From Candidatus Marimicrobium litorale (GTDB lineage: Bacteria; Pseudomonadota; Gammaproteobacteria; Pseudomonadales; Halieaceae), in assembly GCF_026262645.1 (NCBI RefSeq), contig NZ_SHNO01000002.1, forward strand, positions 124,001 to 188,000: a stretch of 64,000 nt of DNA, in the 5' to 3' direction. The translations under genes and the position numbers were made by a program. The notes below the pieces were generated by a model that was given only the letters and a program-made list of their open reading frames with translations, made no database searches and had not been told where the DNA came from. Below are positions 38,997 through 48,079 of the stretch, in pieces (positions within the stretch are counted from its first letter, which is position 1; every line of letters begins with the position of its first letter).

Positions 38997-39653
38997 TCAG
39001 CTCGCGCTTCCACTCGATACTTTGACGACTTCCATGTCTGCTGGCGTATCGATATCCATAAAAATAGTGTCTGTGCTGACACTGACCTCCAGCACCAGAT
39101 CAGAGTATTTCTGCAGCAGCCGCTTACCGCCCGTATCGCCGTTCAACTGCATCAGCTCCTGAAAGAGAACTGCGGGCCAAATAACCGGATGGCCTCGCCT
39201 GCCGCCGCGAGTTGGGACAATAATGGCCGGCGAGTCCTGTGTTGCCCAAGCCCGTAGTAGTACGTCTATCGTTGCGGATGCGATCAGTGGCATGTCTGCC
39301 AACAATATTGCCACAGCGTCAAAGCCGCGCGCCGCATTCACACCGGCAACTAAAGAAGACGACATCCCCTGCGAGTAGTGCGTATTGCTTATTGGCTCGA
39401 ACGTGAGGCCTTCGAGGGCCTCTGCGACACTGCCAGCATCGTGACCCAATACGACAAAGGTCGTGTGGACAGCGCTCGCTATCGCATTCTCCACGCTGCA
39501 GCGCACCAAAGGGCTACCGTTATGGTCCAGAAGCAATTTATTGTCTACGCCCATGCGGCGAGAACACCCTGCAGCCAGCACAATCGCAGCGACGCAAAGT
39601 GGACTGTCATTGCTGACATTCTGGTGAGCTTGATCCGAATTCAGGGCATTCAT
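38997..39653 (-). CDS. mocA: molybdenum cofactor cytidylyltransferase (MocA-like)
   Basis: A 218-residue nucleotidyltransferase. The N-terminal signature LAAGCSRRMGVDNKLLL is the MobA/MocA NTP-binding loop, and the later ILLADMPLI carries the metal-binding Asp. It should convert Mo-molybdopterin to the cytosine dinucleotide form used by xanthine-oxidase-family enzymes, which fits the hydroxylase subunits upstream. The gap to the large-subunit gene is 21 bp. Confidence 0.9.
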   Translation of the reverse strand: MNALNSDQAHQNVSNDSPLCVAAIVLAAGCSRRMGVDNKLLLDHNGSPLVRCSVENAIASAVHTTFVVLGHDAGSVAEALEGLTFEPISNTHYSQGMSSSLVAGVNAARGFDAVAILLADMPLIASATIDVLLRAWATQDSPAIIVPTRGGRRGHPVIWPAVLFQELMQLNGDTGGKRLLQKYSDLVLEVSVSTDTIFMDIDTPADMEVVKVSSGSAS

Positions 39654-39674
39654 CTCGATACGCGCAGAGCGGCG

Positions 39675-41888
39675 CTAAACACTGCTGGGGCCAAGCTCAA
39701 ACTTTCCGATCGGTAATTCACGAATGCGTACACCACGTGCCGCGTAAATGGCATTGGTCAGTGCAGGTGCTATACCAGGCGTGCTCGGCTCACCCGCGCC
39801 ACCCCAGTGTTCCATGCTATTGATGATATGGGTTTCGATAACAGGGGCGCTGTCCATACGCAATGCACTATAGTCATGGAAATTCGACTGGGCAACCGCG
39901 CCATTCTCGATAGAGATCTCGCCATACAAGGCTGCCGTCAAACCGTATACTACCCCCGACTCCATCTGTGCCGTCAGCCCGTCCGGCGATACCGCAAACC
40001 CCGGATCAACCGCGACAACCACTCGGTCCACACTGAGGTCACCCTCGATAATGGTCACCTCGACTACCTGGGCAACGAGTGTGCCAAACGATTCTTGTAG
40101 AGAGATGCCACGCCCACGACCCTCGCTCATGGGTGTGTCCCAATCGCCCTCCTCAGCCGCTTTGTCCAGTACCGCGAGGTGTCGAGGCCTGTGTGCCAGT
40201 AGTTCGCGACGGTACTGATAAGGGTCGACACCGGCTTCGTAGGCAAGCTCGTCTATAAATGACTCGGTGAAGAACCCATGTTGCGAGTGGTCTACACTGC
40301 GCCACGCGCCGAAAGGCACATGCGTTGGGCTATCGGTGTGATGCACATACTGGTTGGGCACATCATAGGGAATATGGGGCGCTTCCACCGGCTCATGTTT
40401 GTCGACGAACTGGTTTTCCCAGGCCAATGGTTTCCCCGCATCATTCAGAACCGCACGAAATTCAGACCGCACAGCCGGCCGATAGAAATCGTGCTTCACA
40501 TCCTCCTCCCGTGACCAGATCAGTTTAACTGGCTTGCCCACCAATCGCGCCAGCTTCGCGGCCTGAATGGCGGTGTCTGGCATGGAGCGACGGCCAAAGC
40601 CGCCACCCATCTGATGCTGATGCAGGGTTACCTGCTCGACATCGAGATTCAGCGCTGCGGCAATCGCATGGCGTGTTCCCAGCGGATTTTGCGTGCCAGT
40701 CCAAACCTCGCAGCCATTCACACCGACCCGCGCCAGGGCATTCATCGGCTCCATACAGGTGTGCGCCAACCAAGGCACCTGGTAACTGCGGCTGATGACT
40801 TTCTCGGCATTAGCAATGACATTGCTGACATTGCCTTCTTCAAGATCGGCCGTGCTGGTACCGGCATCCCGGTCACGCTGCATATCGGCGGTAAATTGTT
40901 GGAAGAAACCCGCCGATGAACGGCTGTCGTTGTCAGTTTTGGTCCAAGTGATCTCAACCTGGTCCATGGCCTGACGGGCATGCCAGTAGCTGTCCGCGAC
41001 GACGGCCACGGCATCATCAATCTTTACCACATCCAACACGCCAGGCATCTTCTTGGCGCGGCTGGCATCAAAGGAGGCGACACTGGCACCAAAGACAGGC
41101 GCAGCTTGCGCGGCAGCATAAAACATACCCTCTACGGTGGCGTCGATACCAAACTGCGCGGTGCCATCCACCTTGGCGGGTATATCCAGGCGCGGCTTGC
41201 TATGACCCATGATGCGAAATTCCTGCGGGTTTTTCAGCGTGGGCGAAGCGTTAGAAGACAGGCGGCCGGCCGCCGGCGCAAATTCTGCAAAGGGTGCGCT
41301 GCGCTCGCCAGCAATCTCTACAATGCGCCCATCACGCGCCGTCAATGATGCGGGATCAACCTGCCAGGTATCAGCAGCAGCTTGAATCAACAACTCGCGC
41401 GCAGCGGCGCCCGCCACACGCATACCGTAAACACCGGTGGACCGGACACTCAGGCTGCCGCCTGTAATCTGCATTTTCATCGCCTTGGTCGTTTGAAACA
41501 TCAACCCGTTAATAGATGCTTCAAGCACGGCGGGAACCTCCATGCCGCCCAGAGCAAACCCTTTGGCCAGCGCCCAGTTGGCGTAAGCGTCTTCCGCCGG
41601 GGCTTCAAGAAATGAGACATCCTCCCAGCGCGCATCGAGCTCATCGGCCAGCATCTGCGCCAATGCGGTTTGGGCGCCTTGCCCCATTTCACTGTGCGGT
41701 ATGATTGCCACCACCTGGTTATCTGCGCCAATTTTCAGCCAGGCATTAACCAGCTGTTCGCCATCACCAGCCACCAACGGTGCCAGCTGTGCATTGCGAT
41801 TGCCGAGCCGCAAGCCCACACCTACCACCAAAGCACCGCCCCCCAGCAGACCGGTGGTTATAAAAGCACGTCGTGTCCACTTACCCAC
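39675..41888 (-). CDS. molybdopterin-binding hydroxylase large subunit (isoquinoline 1-oxidoreductase beta type)
   Basis: About 737 residues. A Tat signal ([16 protein letters not shown]) starts the protein, predicting export with the cofactor bound. Xanthine-oxidase-family regions follow, including [34 protein letters not shown] and [14 protein letters not shown] near the C-terminus. The start is GTG at 41888 with GGGGG 6 nt upstream, overlapping the small-subunit stop by 8 bp. The open frame continues to 42293, but that stretch is only the small-subunit gene read out of frame. IorB family by length and Tat signal; substrate unknown. Confidence 0.88.
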   Translation of the reverse strand: MGKWTRRAFITTGLLGGGALVVGVGLRLGNRNAQLAPLVAGDGEQLVNAWLKIGADNQVVAIIPHSEMGQGAQTALAQMLADELDARWEDVSFLEAPAEDAYANWALAKGFALGGMEVPAVLEASINGLMFQTTKAMKMQITGGSLSVRSTGVYGMRVAGAAARELLIQAAADTWQVDPASLTARDGRIVEIAGERSAPFAEFAPAAGRLSSNASPTLKNPQEFRIMGHSKPRLDIPAKVDGTAQFGIDATVEGMFYAAAQAAPVFGASVASFDASRAKKMPGVLDVVKIDDAVAVVADSYWHARQAMDQVEITWTKTDNDSRSSAGFFQQFTADMQRDRDAGTSTADLEEGNVSNVIANAEKVISRSYQVPWLAHTCMEPMNALARVGVNGCEVWTGTQNPLGTRHAIAAALNLDVEQVTLHQHQMGGGFGRRSMPDTAIQAAKLARLVGKPVKLIWSREEDVKHDFYRPAVRSEFRAVLNDAGKPLAWENQFVDKHEPVEAPHIPYDVPNQYVHHTDSPTHVPFGAWRSVDHSQHGFFTESFIDELAYEAGVDPYQYRRELLAHRPRHLAVLDKAAEEGDWDTPMSEGRGRGISLQESFGTLVAQVVEVTIIEGDLSVDRVVVAVDPGFAVSPDGLTAQMESGVVYGLTAALYGEISIENGAVAQSNFHDYSALRMDSAPVIETHIINSMEHWGGAGEPSTPGIAPALTNAIYAARGVRIRELPIGKFELGPSSV

Positions 41889-42399
41889 GTTGCACCCCCG
41901 TTGGCAACTCACCCTGTTCGCCATGGTCAGGCTCCCAAAGAGCCAAGCCGCCATCGGCAGCCGAGCGAATTGCTTTGTGAATGCGGCTATACATGCCACA
42001 CCGACAGATATTACCCGCCATGCCACTGCGAATATCCTCGTCGGTGGGCTGAGGCTCAGTTGCCAACAAAGCCGTAGCCGACATAATCTGACCGGACTGG
42101 CAATAACCACACTGTGGCACCTGGTAATCAATCCAGGCTTGCTGCACCGGGTGCAATTGATCGCCCTGTGACAATCCTTCAATCGTCGTAACGTGGCGGC
42201 CCGCTGCACTGGCCACCGGCGTGACACAAGCACGCACCGCCACACCGTCCAAATGAATAGTGCAGGCACCACACTGGGCGATGCCGCAGCCAAATTTCGT
42301 GCCGGTCAGCGACAGGTTCTCCCGCAATGCCCACAGCAGCGGCATTTGCGGGTCGACATCCAGTGCAACAGGCTGGTTATTAACAGTAAACTCAATCAA
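41881..42399 (-). CDS. 2Fe-2S subunit of molybdenum hydroxylase (isoquinoline 1-oxidoreductase alpha type)
   Basis: A 172-residue iron-sulfur subunit. The N-terminal plant-ferredoxin-type cluster uses [13 protein letters not shown] plus a later Cys (VRAC). The C-terminal cluster uses CGYCQSGQ and [11 protein letters not shown]. It passes electrons from the molybdenum site in the large subunit to an acceptor. First gene of the four-gene operon (small subunit, large subunit, mocA, xdhC). No FAD subunit is present, as in Ior/Tat-exported members. Confidence 0.93.
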   Translation of the reverse strand: MIEFTVNNQPVALDVDPQMPLLWALRENLSLTGTKFGCGIAQCGACTIHLDGVAVRACVTPVASAAGRHVTTIEGLSQGDQLHPVQQAWIDYQVPQCGYCQSGQIMSATALLATEPQPTDEDIRSGMAGNICRCGMYSRIHKAIRSAADGGLALWEPDHGEQGELPTGVQRG

Positions 42400-42532
42400 G
42401 GAATCATCTCCAAGCGCCCTACGTCATGGCCGCCGATATTATCACAAGCGATTAACTGTCACCGCTAGCGCAGCAGGCACTCAGTGCATCGGTACTGCCG
42501 ATTTCAGTTGCCCAGATTGAGACAATCAGGCG

Positions 42533-42800
42533 ATGAACGCATACAGATGACATAAATTCCCTACAGCTATCATTTTCTATGCAGTCTGGCTTTACTATGT
42601 ATTCACCCGCAGCCACCGAGATATCGAGGATCTGCGCGCTGACGAGGAATTACCGTCTCCAGGGAAGCGATCCGCTCCTAGTGCACCAAGTTTGGGGCCA
42701 TCTACATTCGCCGATTGAAGCGAAAGCATCTGGGATGCGGCGCTTCAAATCAGAGAGGCAGGCCCAGAGATGTCTGGGTGTCCATGCAATCGTTCCCATT
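42533..42800 (+). pseudogene. IS6-family transposase remnant, internally deleted
   Basis: Starts ATGAACGCATACAGATGA, matching the beginning of the copy at 37339 (ATGAATACATACAAA) but with an immediate stop. Translated in pieces it keeps SHRDIEDLRA near the N-terminus and RRFKSERQAQRCLGVHA from the C-terminus, the whole middle being missing. It lies in the same orientation as the 37339 copy and on the other side of the molybdenum hydroxylase operon. Confidence 0.75.
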
Positions 42801-42819
42801 CTGATCACTCTGCGTCTCT

Positions 42820-43019
42820 TCACACCGTGGGGATTGGAAAAGGCCATCGCCGAGTGGGTGGATCATTACAACCACGGGCGCTATCACGAGTCCCTGGACA
42901 ACGTCACACCAGCTGACGTGTTTGAGGGCAGGCGTAACGAGATACTTGATCAACGCGCCCCGGTGAAAGCCAGGACCATGACGAAGCGGAAAATACACAA
43001 CCTGCGATTAGCAGGCTAA
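42820..43019 (+). pseudogene. IS3-family transposase C-terminal fragment
   Basis: Encodes WVDHYNHGRYHESLDNVTP followed by ADVFEGRRNEIL and a basic tail ending RLAG, typical of the C-terminal end of an IS3-group OrfB (integrase core). It is fused in frame to the preceding IS6 remnant, showing one insertion into or next to another followed by deletion. Confidence 0.75.
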
Positions 43020-43167
43020 ACTGGAGAAACAACTGGCAGAAAAGTGTCTCTTAGAAATAGGGGCGAATGGTCCCATAAGGTCTGACGGCGTACAGAGAGA
43101 GCGTAAACAAAAAAGCCATGAAAAACAGGGCTTTAAGGTCATTTCTGGATGTTGCTGGATGTATAAT

Positions 43168-43315
43168 TGGTGGGGCGGCCTCAACTAAAAAATTTAGATA
43201 GATCATTGATATATTTAAATTAAATATTTACAAAAATAGTGATATGCCCCCGGATTTCATCAGCGCAAAGGTTCAATTGTAGACTGTGTCAGGATTGCCT
43301 TTTGTGCGGTTGACC
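43168..43315. repeat. dispersed AT-rich element, copy B
   Basis: Begins TGGTGGGGCGGCCTCAACT, then an AT-rich core with atagtgatatg, and ends with tttcatcagcgcaaa, ttcaattgtag, tgtcagg and a tgacc-like end. It matches copy A (25521-25667) along its whole length and copy C (44541-44656) in the left half. It lies in the 435-bp gap after the IS3 fragment, which holds no gene. Confidence 0.75.
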
Positions 43316-43352
43316 AATGGCCCTGACATTCAATATCTAGTTGTTTACCTAA

Positions 43353-43378
43353 GGGCCGCTTTCACCTCAAAGCGGCCC
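43353..43378. terminator. perfect 10-bp stem hairpin downstream of the lipoprotein gene
   Basis: GGGCCGCTTT, loop cacctc, AAAGCGGCCC. It lies 77 bp beyond the lipoprotein stop on the minus strand, a position fit for a terminator. A T-run is lacking on either strand, so this may instead be a conserved palindromic repeat related to the nearby gcggcc-type sequences. Confidence 0.45.
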
Positions 43379-43454
43379 CATTCACTATCTCTGACCCAGT
43401 AGTGGAGTGTGCTGATTCTAGCAGGTGCTACTACCCAACTTCGCAATACCGCAG

Positions 43455-44354
43455 TTATGGAAATTCTGGATCTACCAACGGCAAAGTCATCATTACGCTG
43501 TTGCGCGATAGGCCCGCGCCCTTATTGGGTTGGGCCGCCACGAACCGCGGGTCGGTAGACATGGTGATTAGGTCCGGCACGCTGGGGTAATACACCAGAT
43601 TATATATCTCCCATTCATCATCAAACCCTAGTACCAGATGTTCCACGGAGCCCTGAAAAACCGGATAGGCACCAATCTCCTGAAATATTACTCCTACCAC
43701 ATCGTTGTACCGTTGCTGGGCTTCGGCACCGGTCAAACCTCGACTGGTGCCATCGGGGTAGAGCGCCACTTCTCGTACCGTAAGAAGATTCGAATTGTAA
43801 AATTCTTGCTTCTCGGGAAAGGGATCAACTGCGGGCGTTGCGAATACCGTTTCAATCCATAGGCTCTGCACCGCTAGTGTGGCCTGATGTTTTAATTGAA
43901 TGGCCTGTTGATAGGAGGTGGCTTGAATGACGTCGAGAAAAGCCTGTGGGCTCGGGTAAGAAACTAACCTTACGCGGTTCCATACGCGCTCTTCGGTATT
44001 ATTGAGCTGCCTGAACACGGCGTTATCAACTGCTAAACGTGCGCCAACCAGTTCCAGCTGACTTGCCAGCTCCTCACTATATTGAGCAAGCAATGCATCA
44101 GCCTCCGGATTGTCCGGATCGAGGCGCCAGTATTCCACCAGATAGAACGGCTCACTGCCGAGTTCATTCTCAATTAATGAAAGCAGCAAAGCTTCGTTTG
44201 CCGGCGTATGGTCGCTGGACAGTGACGCGGCAAGTTCACCTGCCTCGCAGGTTTTGTCGCAAACGAGTACATCCGAGCCGCTATCACTACAGCCTGACAG
44301 CAGGGCCATAAGTAGAAAACCCGAAACAGCGAGTTTGAGCGTGGTTTGTAACAT
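43455..44354 (-). CDS. predicted lipoprotein with duplicated ABM/DUF1330-like domains
   Basis: About 299 residues. A signal segment ends in the lipobox ALLSGC. Two tandem alpha/beta domains (~55-155 and ~195-290) share the pattern F/V-Y-L-V ... Y.S...F/dlit ... , reminiscent of DUF1330/antibiotic-monooxygenase-fold dimers joined head to tail. I chose ATG at 44354, directly before the hydrophobic segment; a TTG at 44366 is also in frame. It stands alone between repeat copies B and C. I do not recognise a function. Confidence 0.65.
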   Translation of the reverse strand: MLQTTLKLAVSGFLLMALLSGCSDSGSDVLVCDKTCEAGELAASLSSDHTPANEALLLSLIENELGSEPFYLVEYWRLDPDNPEADALLAQYSEELASQLELVGARLAVDNAVFRQLNNTEERVWNRVRLVSYPSPQAFLDVIQATSYQQAIQLKHQATLAVQSLWIETVFATPAVDPFPEKQEFYNSNLLTVREVALYPDGTSRGLTGAEAQQRYNDVVGVIFQEIGAYPVFQGSVEHLVLGFDDEWEIYNLVYYPSVPDLITMSTDPRFVAAQPNKGAGLSRNSVMMTLPLVDPEFP

Positions 44355-44505
44355 ACTTGGTTCCAACCTTTGTTATTCGTTAAGGGAAGTAGCCGTGCGG
44401 TGCACCCTTGAATGCCCATCCTAGTCGAACATCGATGCAACGATGCCTATTATTGGGGTCGGGAGCGGATGTTCAAATCAGTATAATCCAACGCCCGCTA
44501 TTAGG

Positions 44506-44523
44506 CGAAAGCGGCCGTAAGCC
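44506..44523. repeat. 18-bp direct repeat, left of DarT1 module
   Basis: cgaaagcggccgtaagcc, identical to 47166-47183. The pair encloses the three-gene DarT1 cassette and nothing else. Confidence 0.85.
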
Positions 44524-44540
44524 AGTGCGTTACTAAAATT

Positions 44541-44656
44541 TGGTGGAGGCGGCGTCAACTGAAAAATATATATAAATTATTGATATAGAATAATTAAACA
44601 ATTTAGAAAATAGAATATACCCCCATTTGTACCCCCCCCAATTTCACGTCGTAGAT
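44541..44656. repeat. dispersed AT-rich element, copy C, with tmRNA-3'-end-like edge
   Basis: Opens with TGGTGGAGGCGGCGTCAAC (44541-44559), whose complement ends CCGCCTCCACCA, very like a tmRNA or tRNA 3' end and thus like an integrase attachment site. It then shares the AT-rich core of copies A and B, and diverges at a G/C-run segment (44616-44635) that recurs inverted at 61088-61107. No tmRNA body is present. Confidence 0.65.
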
Positions 44657-44814
44657 TATCGATGCTGGGTAGCACTCGGCGAACCCATTCATCATGCCCA
44701 GTTCCTGACCGCGTTTGTGGCTCAACTGCTTTCGCTTGCACTTAGTGTGAAACAACTTGTTATTAAGCGCATAAAAAGGCTGTAACTCGCTCGTGTGCAG
44801 CTGCTCGCTAGCCT

Positions 44815-45516
44815 CTAAAACAAGCTGCTTTGAACGAGAGTATTTTCATTTGCGTTGTTTACAGGCCTTCCACCAACAACCTCCAGAAAAGATTCCTGAC
44901 TTTCTAGTGCGTCATCTAGTAAACCCCTACCATTGAGTGACTTAAAAAGTGCAACCGAGTGCGCTTGGCAGTTAATAGATTTTTTTGGGTTGAATTCAAT
45001 ATCTGTAAATGAATCATAGTCATCTAATTTTTCGATAGCCCCTTTGTTCTTCCGCAAAGCGTTCAAGTAAAGCCAATCATAAAATGCAGTCTTTGGCTCT
45101 AAAGCCCAGCTGTCGCCAAAAAACTCAAATCTAATAAGACTGCCAGACTGTTTAAGTCTTGGGTCTTTTTTGGCTGCAAGTGAAGACCCATAAAGTAGTT
45201 CTTTAAATGGCCCTCCATTTTTAAATACTTTACTTGCTTGAAAAGCTGTTTCTACGGTGAACTCGCGCCCTTGCTTCTCTGTTTTTACAGATAGGTTAAA
45301 CGCGCTTAATTCTATTCCAAGCTCTTCAGCAGACTTACTAGAAATTTCAAGTGGGCGGCAACAAACTCCTGCTTCTACTGCGGCATGATGCAGCTCTTCT
45401 ACGGATTTCATTTTTTGTGATGGTGCCATCCCGGGATGCCAAGTAAACTCGACGAATCTGGTTTCAACGAGCAACTCAGATCTATAGTCTGGCATGTAAA
45501 CAGGTCGTTCCGCCAT
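44815..45516 (-). CDS. NADAR-domain antitoxin of the DarT1 type
   Basis: A 233-residue protein of the DarT1-associated NADAR family. Conserved blocks are SQKMKSVEELHHAA, the LEISSKS loop, LSAFNLSV, TAFQASKVF and FYDWLYLNAL. NADAR enzymes remove ADP-ribose from guanine, reversing DarT1-type modification. It lies 57 bp after the toxin gene. Unlike the better-known DarG, it has no macrodomain. Overproduction of DarT1 without it should be toxic. Confidence 0.85.
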   Translation of the reverse strand: MAERPVYMPDYRSELLVETRFVEFTWHPGMAPSQKMKSVEELHHAAVEAGVCCRPLEISSKSAEELGIELSAFNLSVKTEKQGREFTVETAFQASKVFKNGGPFKELLYGSSLAAKKDPRLKQSGSLIRFEFFGDSWALEPKTAFYDWLYLNALRKNKGAIEKLDDYDSFTDIEFNPKKSINCQAHSVALFKSLNGRGLLDDALESQESFLEVVGGRPVNNANENTLVQSSLF

Positions 45517-45573
45517 TATTTGCTCTCTAGGCTAATAAATACTTGCATGTAAATAGACCGGTAATTGGGTTTT

Positions 45574-46311
45574 TCAATTGCCTCTCCAATAGGAATAATC
45601 TCGCCGAGGTTTAAACCAATGGCGTTCAATGACAGCTGCGACTTCGTGTGCTACGAGCCAATCTGCATCTTCTTTATTGTCCACAAAGATGTTTTTGATG
45701 GCACGCATAGGCAGAATACTGTCACAGAGTGCCTCTGCTTGAGGATCAGTGGTTTCCGGTGGTTCCAGGCCCAAGGTTTTTCGAAGTTGCGGCAACTCAA
45801 ACATGTTTTCGGCCCCTTTGATACCCGCCTCGGGCAAACAACCGCTTGCAGCGTTAGTGGGCGTGAATTGAAAGAAAAATTCAGTTAGCACCTCCGGATT
45901 GAACTCGATTACTGCCCAGCGGCGTTGCTTTTGTTCGGTGCGTTTTTTGTAAAACATACGATAATTGGGAGATGTCAATGACAGGCAATTGTATTCACGC
46001 ATGCCATCACTTCGCTGGGCATCTGAAAAACCGGCTCCAAGTGCCATTTTCACTACTTCTTGCTCTAGATACTCTCTGGGAATGAGGCCATATCGAGCAA
46101 TATACGGCACATTTTTCAGCTCTGTAAAATGCACAAGCCTCTGGATGCCACGGTTGGCAAGCCACTCTTTGAATTCAGCTGCATCCTGTTTACCACATGG
46201 CCGACGCTGTGCTTTTATTAGGCTCTGAGCAATTTGTTCTGGTTGAAACTGCTCACCACTAAACGCTCGAAGTATCAGTTTTTTTAAGTCACGGTGAAAT
46301 GCAAGGTTCAT
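45574..46311 (-). CDS. darT1: DarT1-like DNA ADP-ribosyltransferase toxin
   Basis: A 245-residue DUF4433/DarT protein. The NAD-binding His is in LVHFTEL (H61); the central REYNCLSLTSPNYRMFYKKR (105-124) forms the ARTT-like substrate region, and the catalytic Glu is in DPQAEALCDSIL (E193). An N-terminal ~55-residue helical extension precedes the fold. It modifies single-stranded DNA bases, blocking replication, and acts in phage defence in related systems. Its ATG overlaps the TGA of the upstream membrane-protein gene by 4 bp, so it is translated in coupling with it. Confidence 0.88.
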   Translation of the reverse strand: MNLAFHRDLKKLILRAFSGEQFQPEQIAQSLIKAQRRPCGKQDAAEFKEWLANRGIQRLVHFTELKNVPYIARYGLIPREYLEQEVVKMALGAGFSDAQRSDGMREYNCLSLTSPNYRMFYKKRTEQKQRRWAVIEFNPEVLTEFFFQFTPTNAASGCLPEAGIKGAENMFELPQLRKTLGLEPPETTDPQAEALCDSILPMRAIKNIFVDNKEDADWLVAHEVAAVIERHWFKPRRDYSYWRGN

Positions 46312-46895
46312 TGGCGAAACTTACTCTCTGTTCTCTTCAGCACAACTAATACATCATGTTCCAAATAACGAGACTTCACTACGAAGCCCAGTGCAAGTAA
46401 AGCTAGTGCATAGATCGATGAAAACCAGAGGAATGGCATTGTTATCGGATCGAAGGACGGTTCTAGCCAGCGTTTGGGTTGTTTAAGCCACCGAATGTAA
46501 CTGCGATTCCATGACGGTGGCATGTAACGAAAAATATTCAGCGCCCATCCTTCATCTAATTCGATTGAACCTAATTTCATACCTCGCTCGAAGCGATCGT
46601 TGGTGTTTGAATACTTTAATTGTCCTAGATTTTTTACCTCTATCAACAGGTGGCCATCAGTCGGTTCAAACATGGCGCGCCAATCGATCGAATTCGCGCT
46701 AAAGGAGGCATCACCCGTTGAGTTTCTTAATATACTTGCAATTAAAGCGTATTGGTTTTCCTGGACACGCATAATTGTCCCGTTCCAGTAGCGTGGATGA
46801 CTAACCCAATTGCCATATGCATACGTTGTAGCTAATCCGAGTAATATCGCAGTTATAGCGATTCCGCTGAATACCAATGCGCGAGCTTTTTTCAT
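46308..46895 (-). CDS. membrane protein translationally coupled to DarT1, unknown function
   Basis: A 195-residue protein with an N-terminal membrane segment (~7-27), an extracytoplasmic domain (~30-145), a second membrane segment (~155-175) and a short basic cytoplasmic tail. No known domain is recognised. It is the first gene of the darT1-NADAR operon; ATGA overlap with darT1 forces co-expression. It could be an envelope sensor or regulator of the toxin, but could also be an unrelated hitch-hiker. Confidence 0.65.
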   Translation of the reverse strand: MKKARALVFSGIAITAILLGLATTYAYGNWVSHPRYWNGTIMRVQENQYALIASILRNSTGDASFSANSIDWRAMFEPTDGHLLIEVKNLGQLKYSNTNDRFERGMKLGSIELDEGWALNIFRYMPPSWNRSYIRWLKQPKRWLEPSFDPITMPFLWFSSIYALALLALGFVVKSRYLEHDVLVVLKRTESKFRQ

Positions 46896-47401
46896 TGAAT
46901 AGACGCCTTATTGAACTGCAGCACACTTGCATTGGAGTTCTGCATAGATAATTACTTCCCCCAGTTCTTCTATGTTTCCCTCAAACTTGAGGCTAGGTTT
47001 AGTGTACATGAATTTCACCAGGCTAAGTCTTCGCAATTAATCAACAGTAAATTCCCCACTTTTGACTTCTGAATTCGCGGTTGCGCAGGCTACTGCCGAT
47101 ATTTGAACTTGTGCATAACAAAGGCGCGTAAATCACAAATATGTGCGGCAACGACTGTTGGTGGACGAAAGCGGCCGTAAGCCCCTTCAGATAATTAGTA
47201 GTCTGTAATTAGCCTGGTTTTGTTCCGAATGGTGCATTTATGGGGGTGTTTTGCGATTTGATAAAGTCTAACTCCTTGTTTCTCAATTCCTTGCGCGCTT
47301 CATTCTGTTGGCCACATATCAGTTGAATAACGGCCACTCCCTGTAATTCGAGCTGACTCTGCTATATTGGACCCGTTTGAACACGGAATAGGGACATACC
47401 G
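46896..47401. other. intergenic between DarT1 operon and HEPN gene
   Basis: 506 bp without a supported gene. It contains the second 18-bp direct repeat (47166-47183), a short TTTATGGGGGTGTTTT related to the G-rich element, and a ~75-bp segment (47325-47400) that resembles 63283-63369 upstream of the second NPYG gene. It should also carry the divergent promoters. Confidence 0.55.
47166..47183. repeat. 18-bp direct repeat, right of DarT1 module
   Basis: cgaaagcggccgtaagcc, identical and in the same orientation as 44506-44523. Confidence 0.85.
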
Positions 47402-48055
47402 TTGGACTACGAAGCACTTAAAACTCGTCAACGAGCGGAGCGTGACAAATACCCCGTCAACCTGGGCGTGCGCGTCCATCGGGCCCTCAGCTGGTTAAAC
47501 CGCGCTGAACAGTGCGAGGATGAGGATGCCCGCTTTGTTTTTCTGTGGATTGCCTTCAACGCGGCCTATGCCAATGAAATTGCTGATCGGGATAGAGATC
47601 CTGAGCAAAAAGTATTTGGCCAATTCCTGAAAAAACTGGTCGATTTGGATCAGAGCGACGTTCTTTACAACTTAATCTGGACGGAGTTTTCCAAGTCGAT
47701 CCGTGTCTTGCTGGATAACCAGTTCGTGTACCAGCCGTTTTGGGATTTCCACAATGGTGTAGTAGAAGAGGGCGAGTGGAAGACGCAATTTGAGCGCGCC
47801 AAGGTCGCAGCCAATAAAGCCTTGGGGGCGCACAATACCAATGCGGTGCTCTCTATAGTGCTCTCGCGAATGTACACCCTGCGCAATCAATTGATCCATG
47901 GTGGGGCAACCTGGAATAGCAGCGTTAATCGAGAGCAGTTACGTGATTGCTCCGCCTTCCTAGGCAAACTGGTGCCCTTCATCATTCAGCTAATGATGGA
48001 TAACCCCAATACCTTGTGGGGCGATGCCGCCTATCCGGTGATGGACGCTTCATAG
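47402..48055 (+). CDS. HEPN-domain protein, putative defence RNase
   Basis: A 217-residue, mostly helical protein starting at TTG. The motif RNQLIH (Arg161-His166) is the Rx4H active site of HEPN ribonucleases, placed near the end of a helical bundle (~20-200), with an upstream acidic patch (EQCEDEDARF). HEPN proteins typically cut tRNA or mRNA in toxin-antitoxin or abortive systems. There is no MNT or other obvious antitoxin next to it, so it may be a solitary Hepn/ApeA-like effector. The TTG has AGGG about 8 nt upstream. Confidence 0.65.
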   Translation: MDYEALKTRQRAERDKYPVNLGVRVHRALSWLNRAEQCEDEDARFVFLWIAFNAAYANEIADRDRDPEQKVFGQFLKKLVDLDQSDVLYNLIWTEFSKSIRVLLDNQFVYQPFWDFHNGVVEEGEWKTQFERAKVAANKALGAHNTNAVLSIVLSRMYTLRNQLIHGGATWNSSVNREQLRDCSAFLGKLVPFIIQLMMDNPNTLWGDAAYPVMDAS

Positions 48056-48079
48056 TTCTGCCTTCAGGCCTCGCATGCG

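Noticed and set aside
41889-42293. N-terminal extension of the hydroxylase large subunit
   Set aside because: It is the iron-sulfur subunit gene read in another frame; the Tat signal and a ribosome site place the start at 41888.
43353-43378. strong rho-independent terminator
   Set aside because: The stem is perfect but neither strand has a T-run; listed only as a low-confidence terminator.
44815-45516. DarG macrodomain antitoxin
   Set aside because: The sequence has NADAR-family blocks (LEISSKS, FYDWLYLNAL) and no macrodomain glycine motifs.
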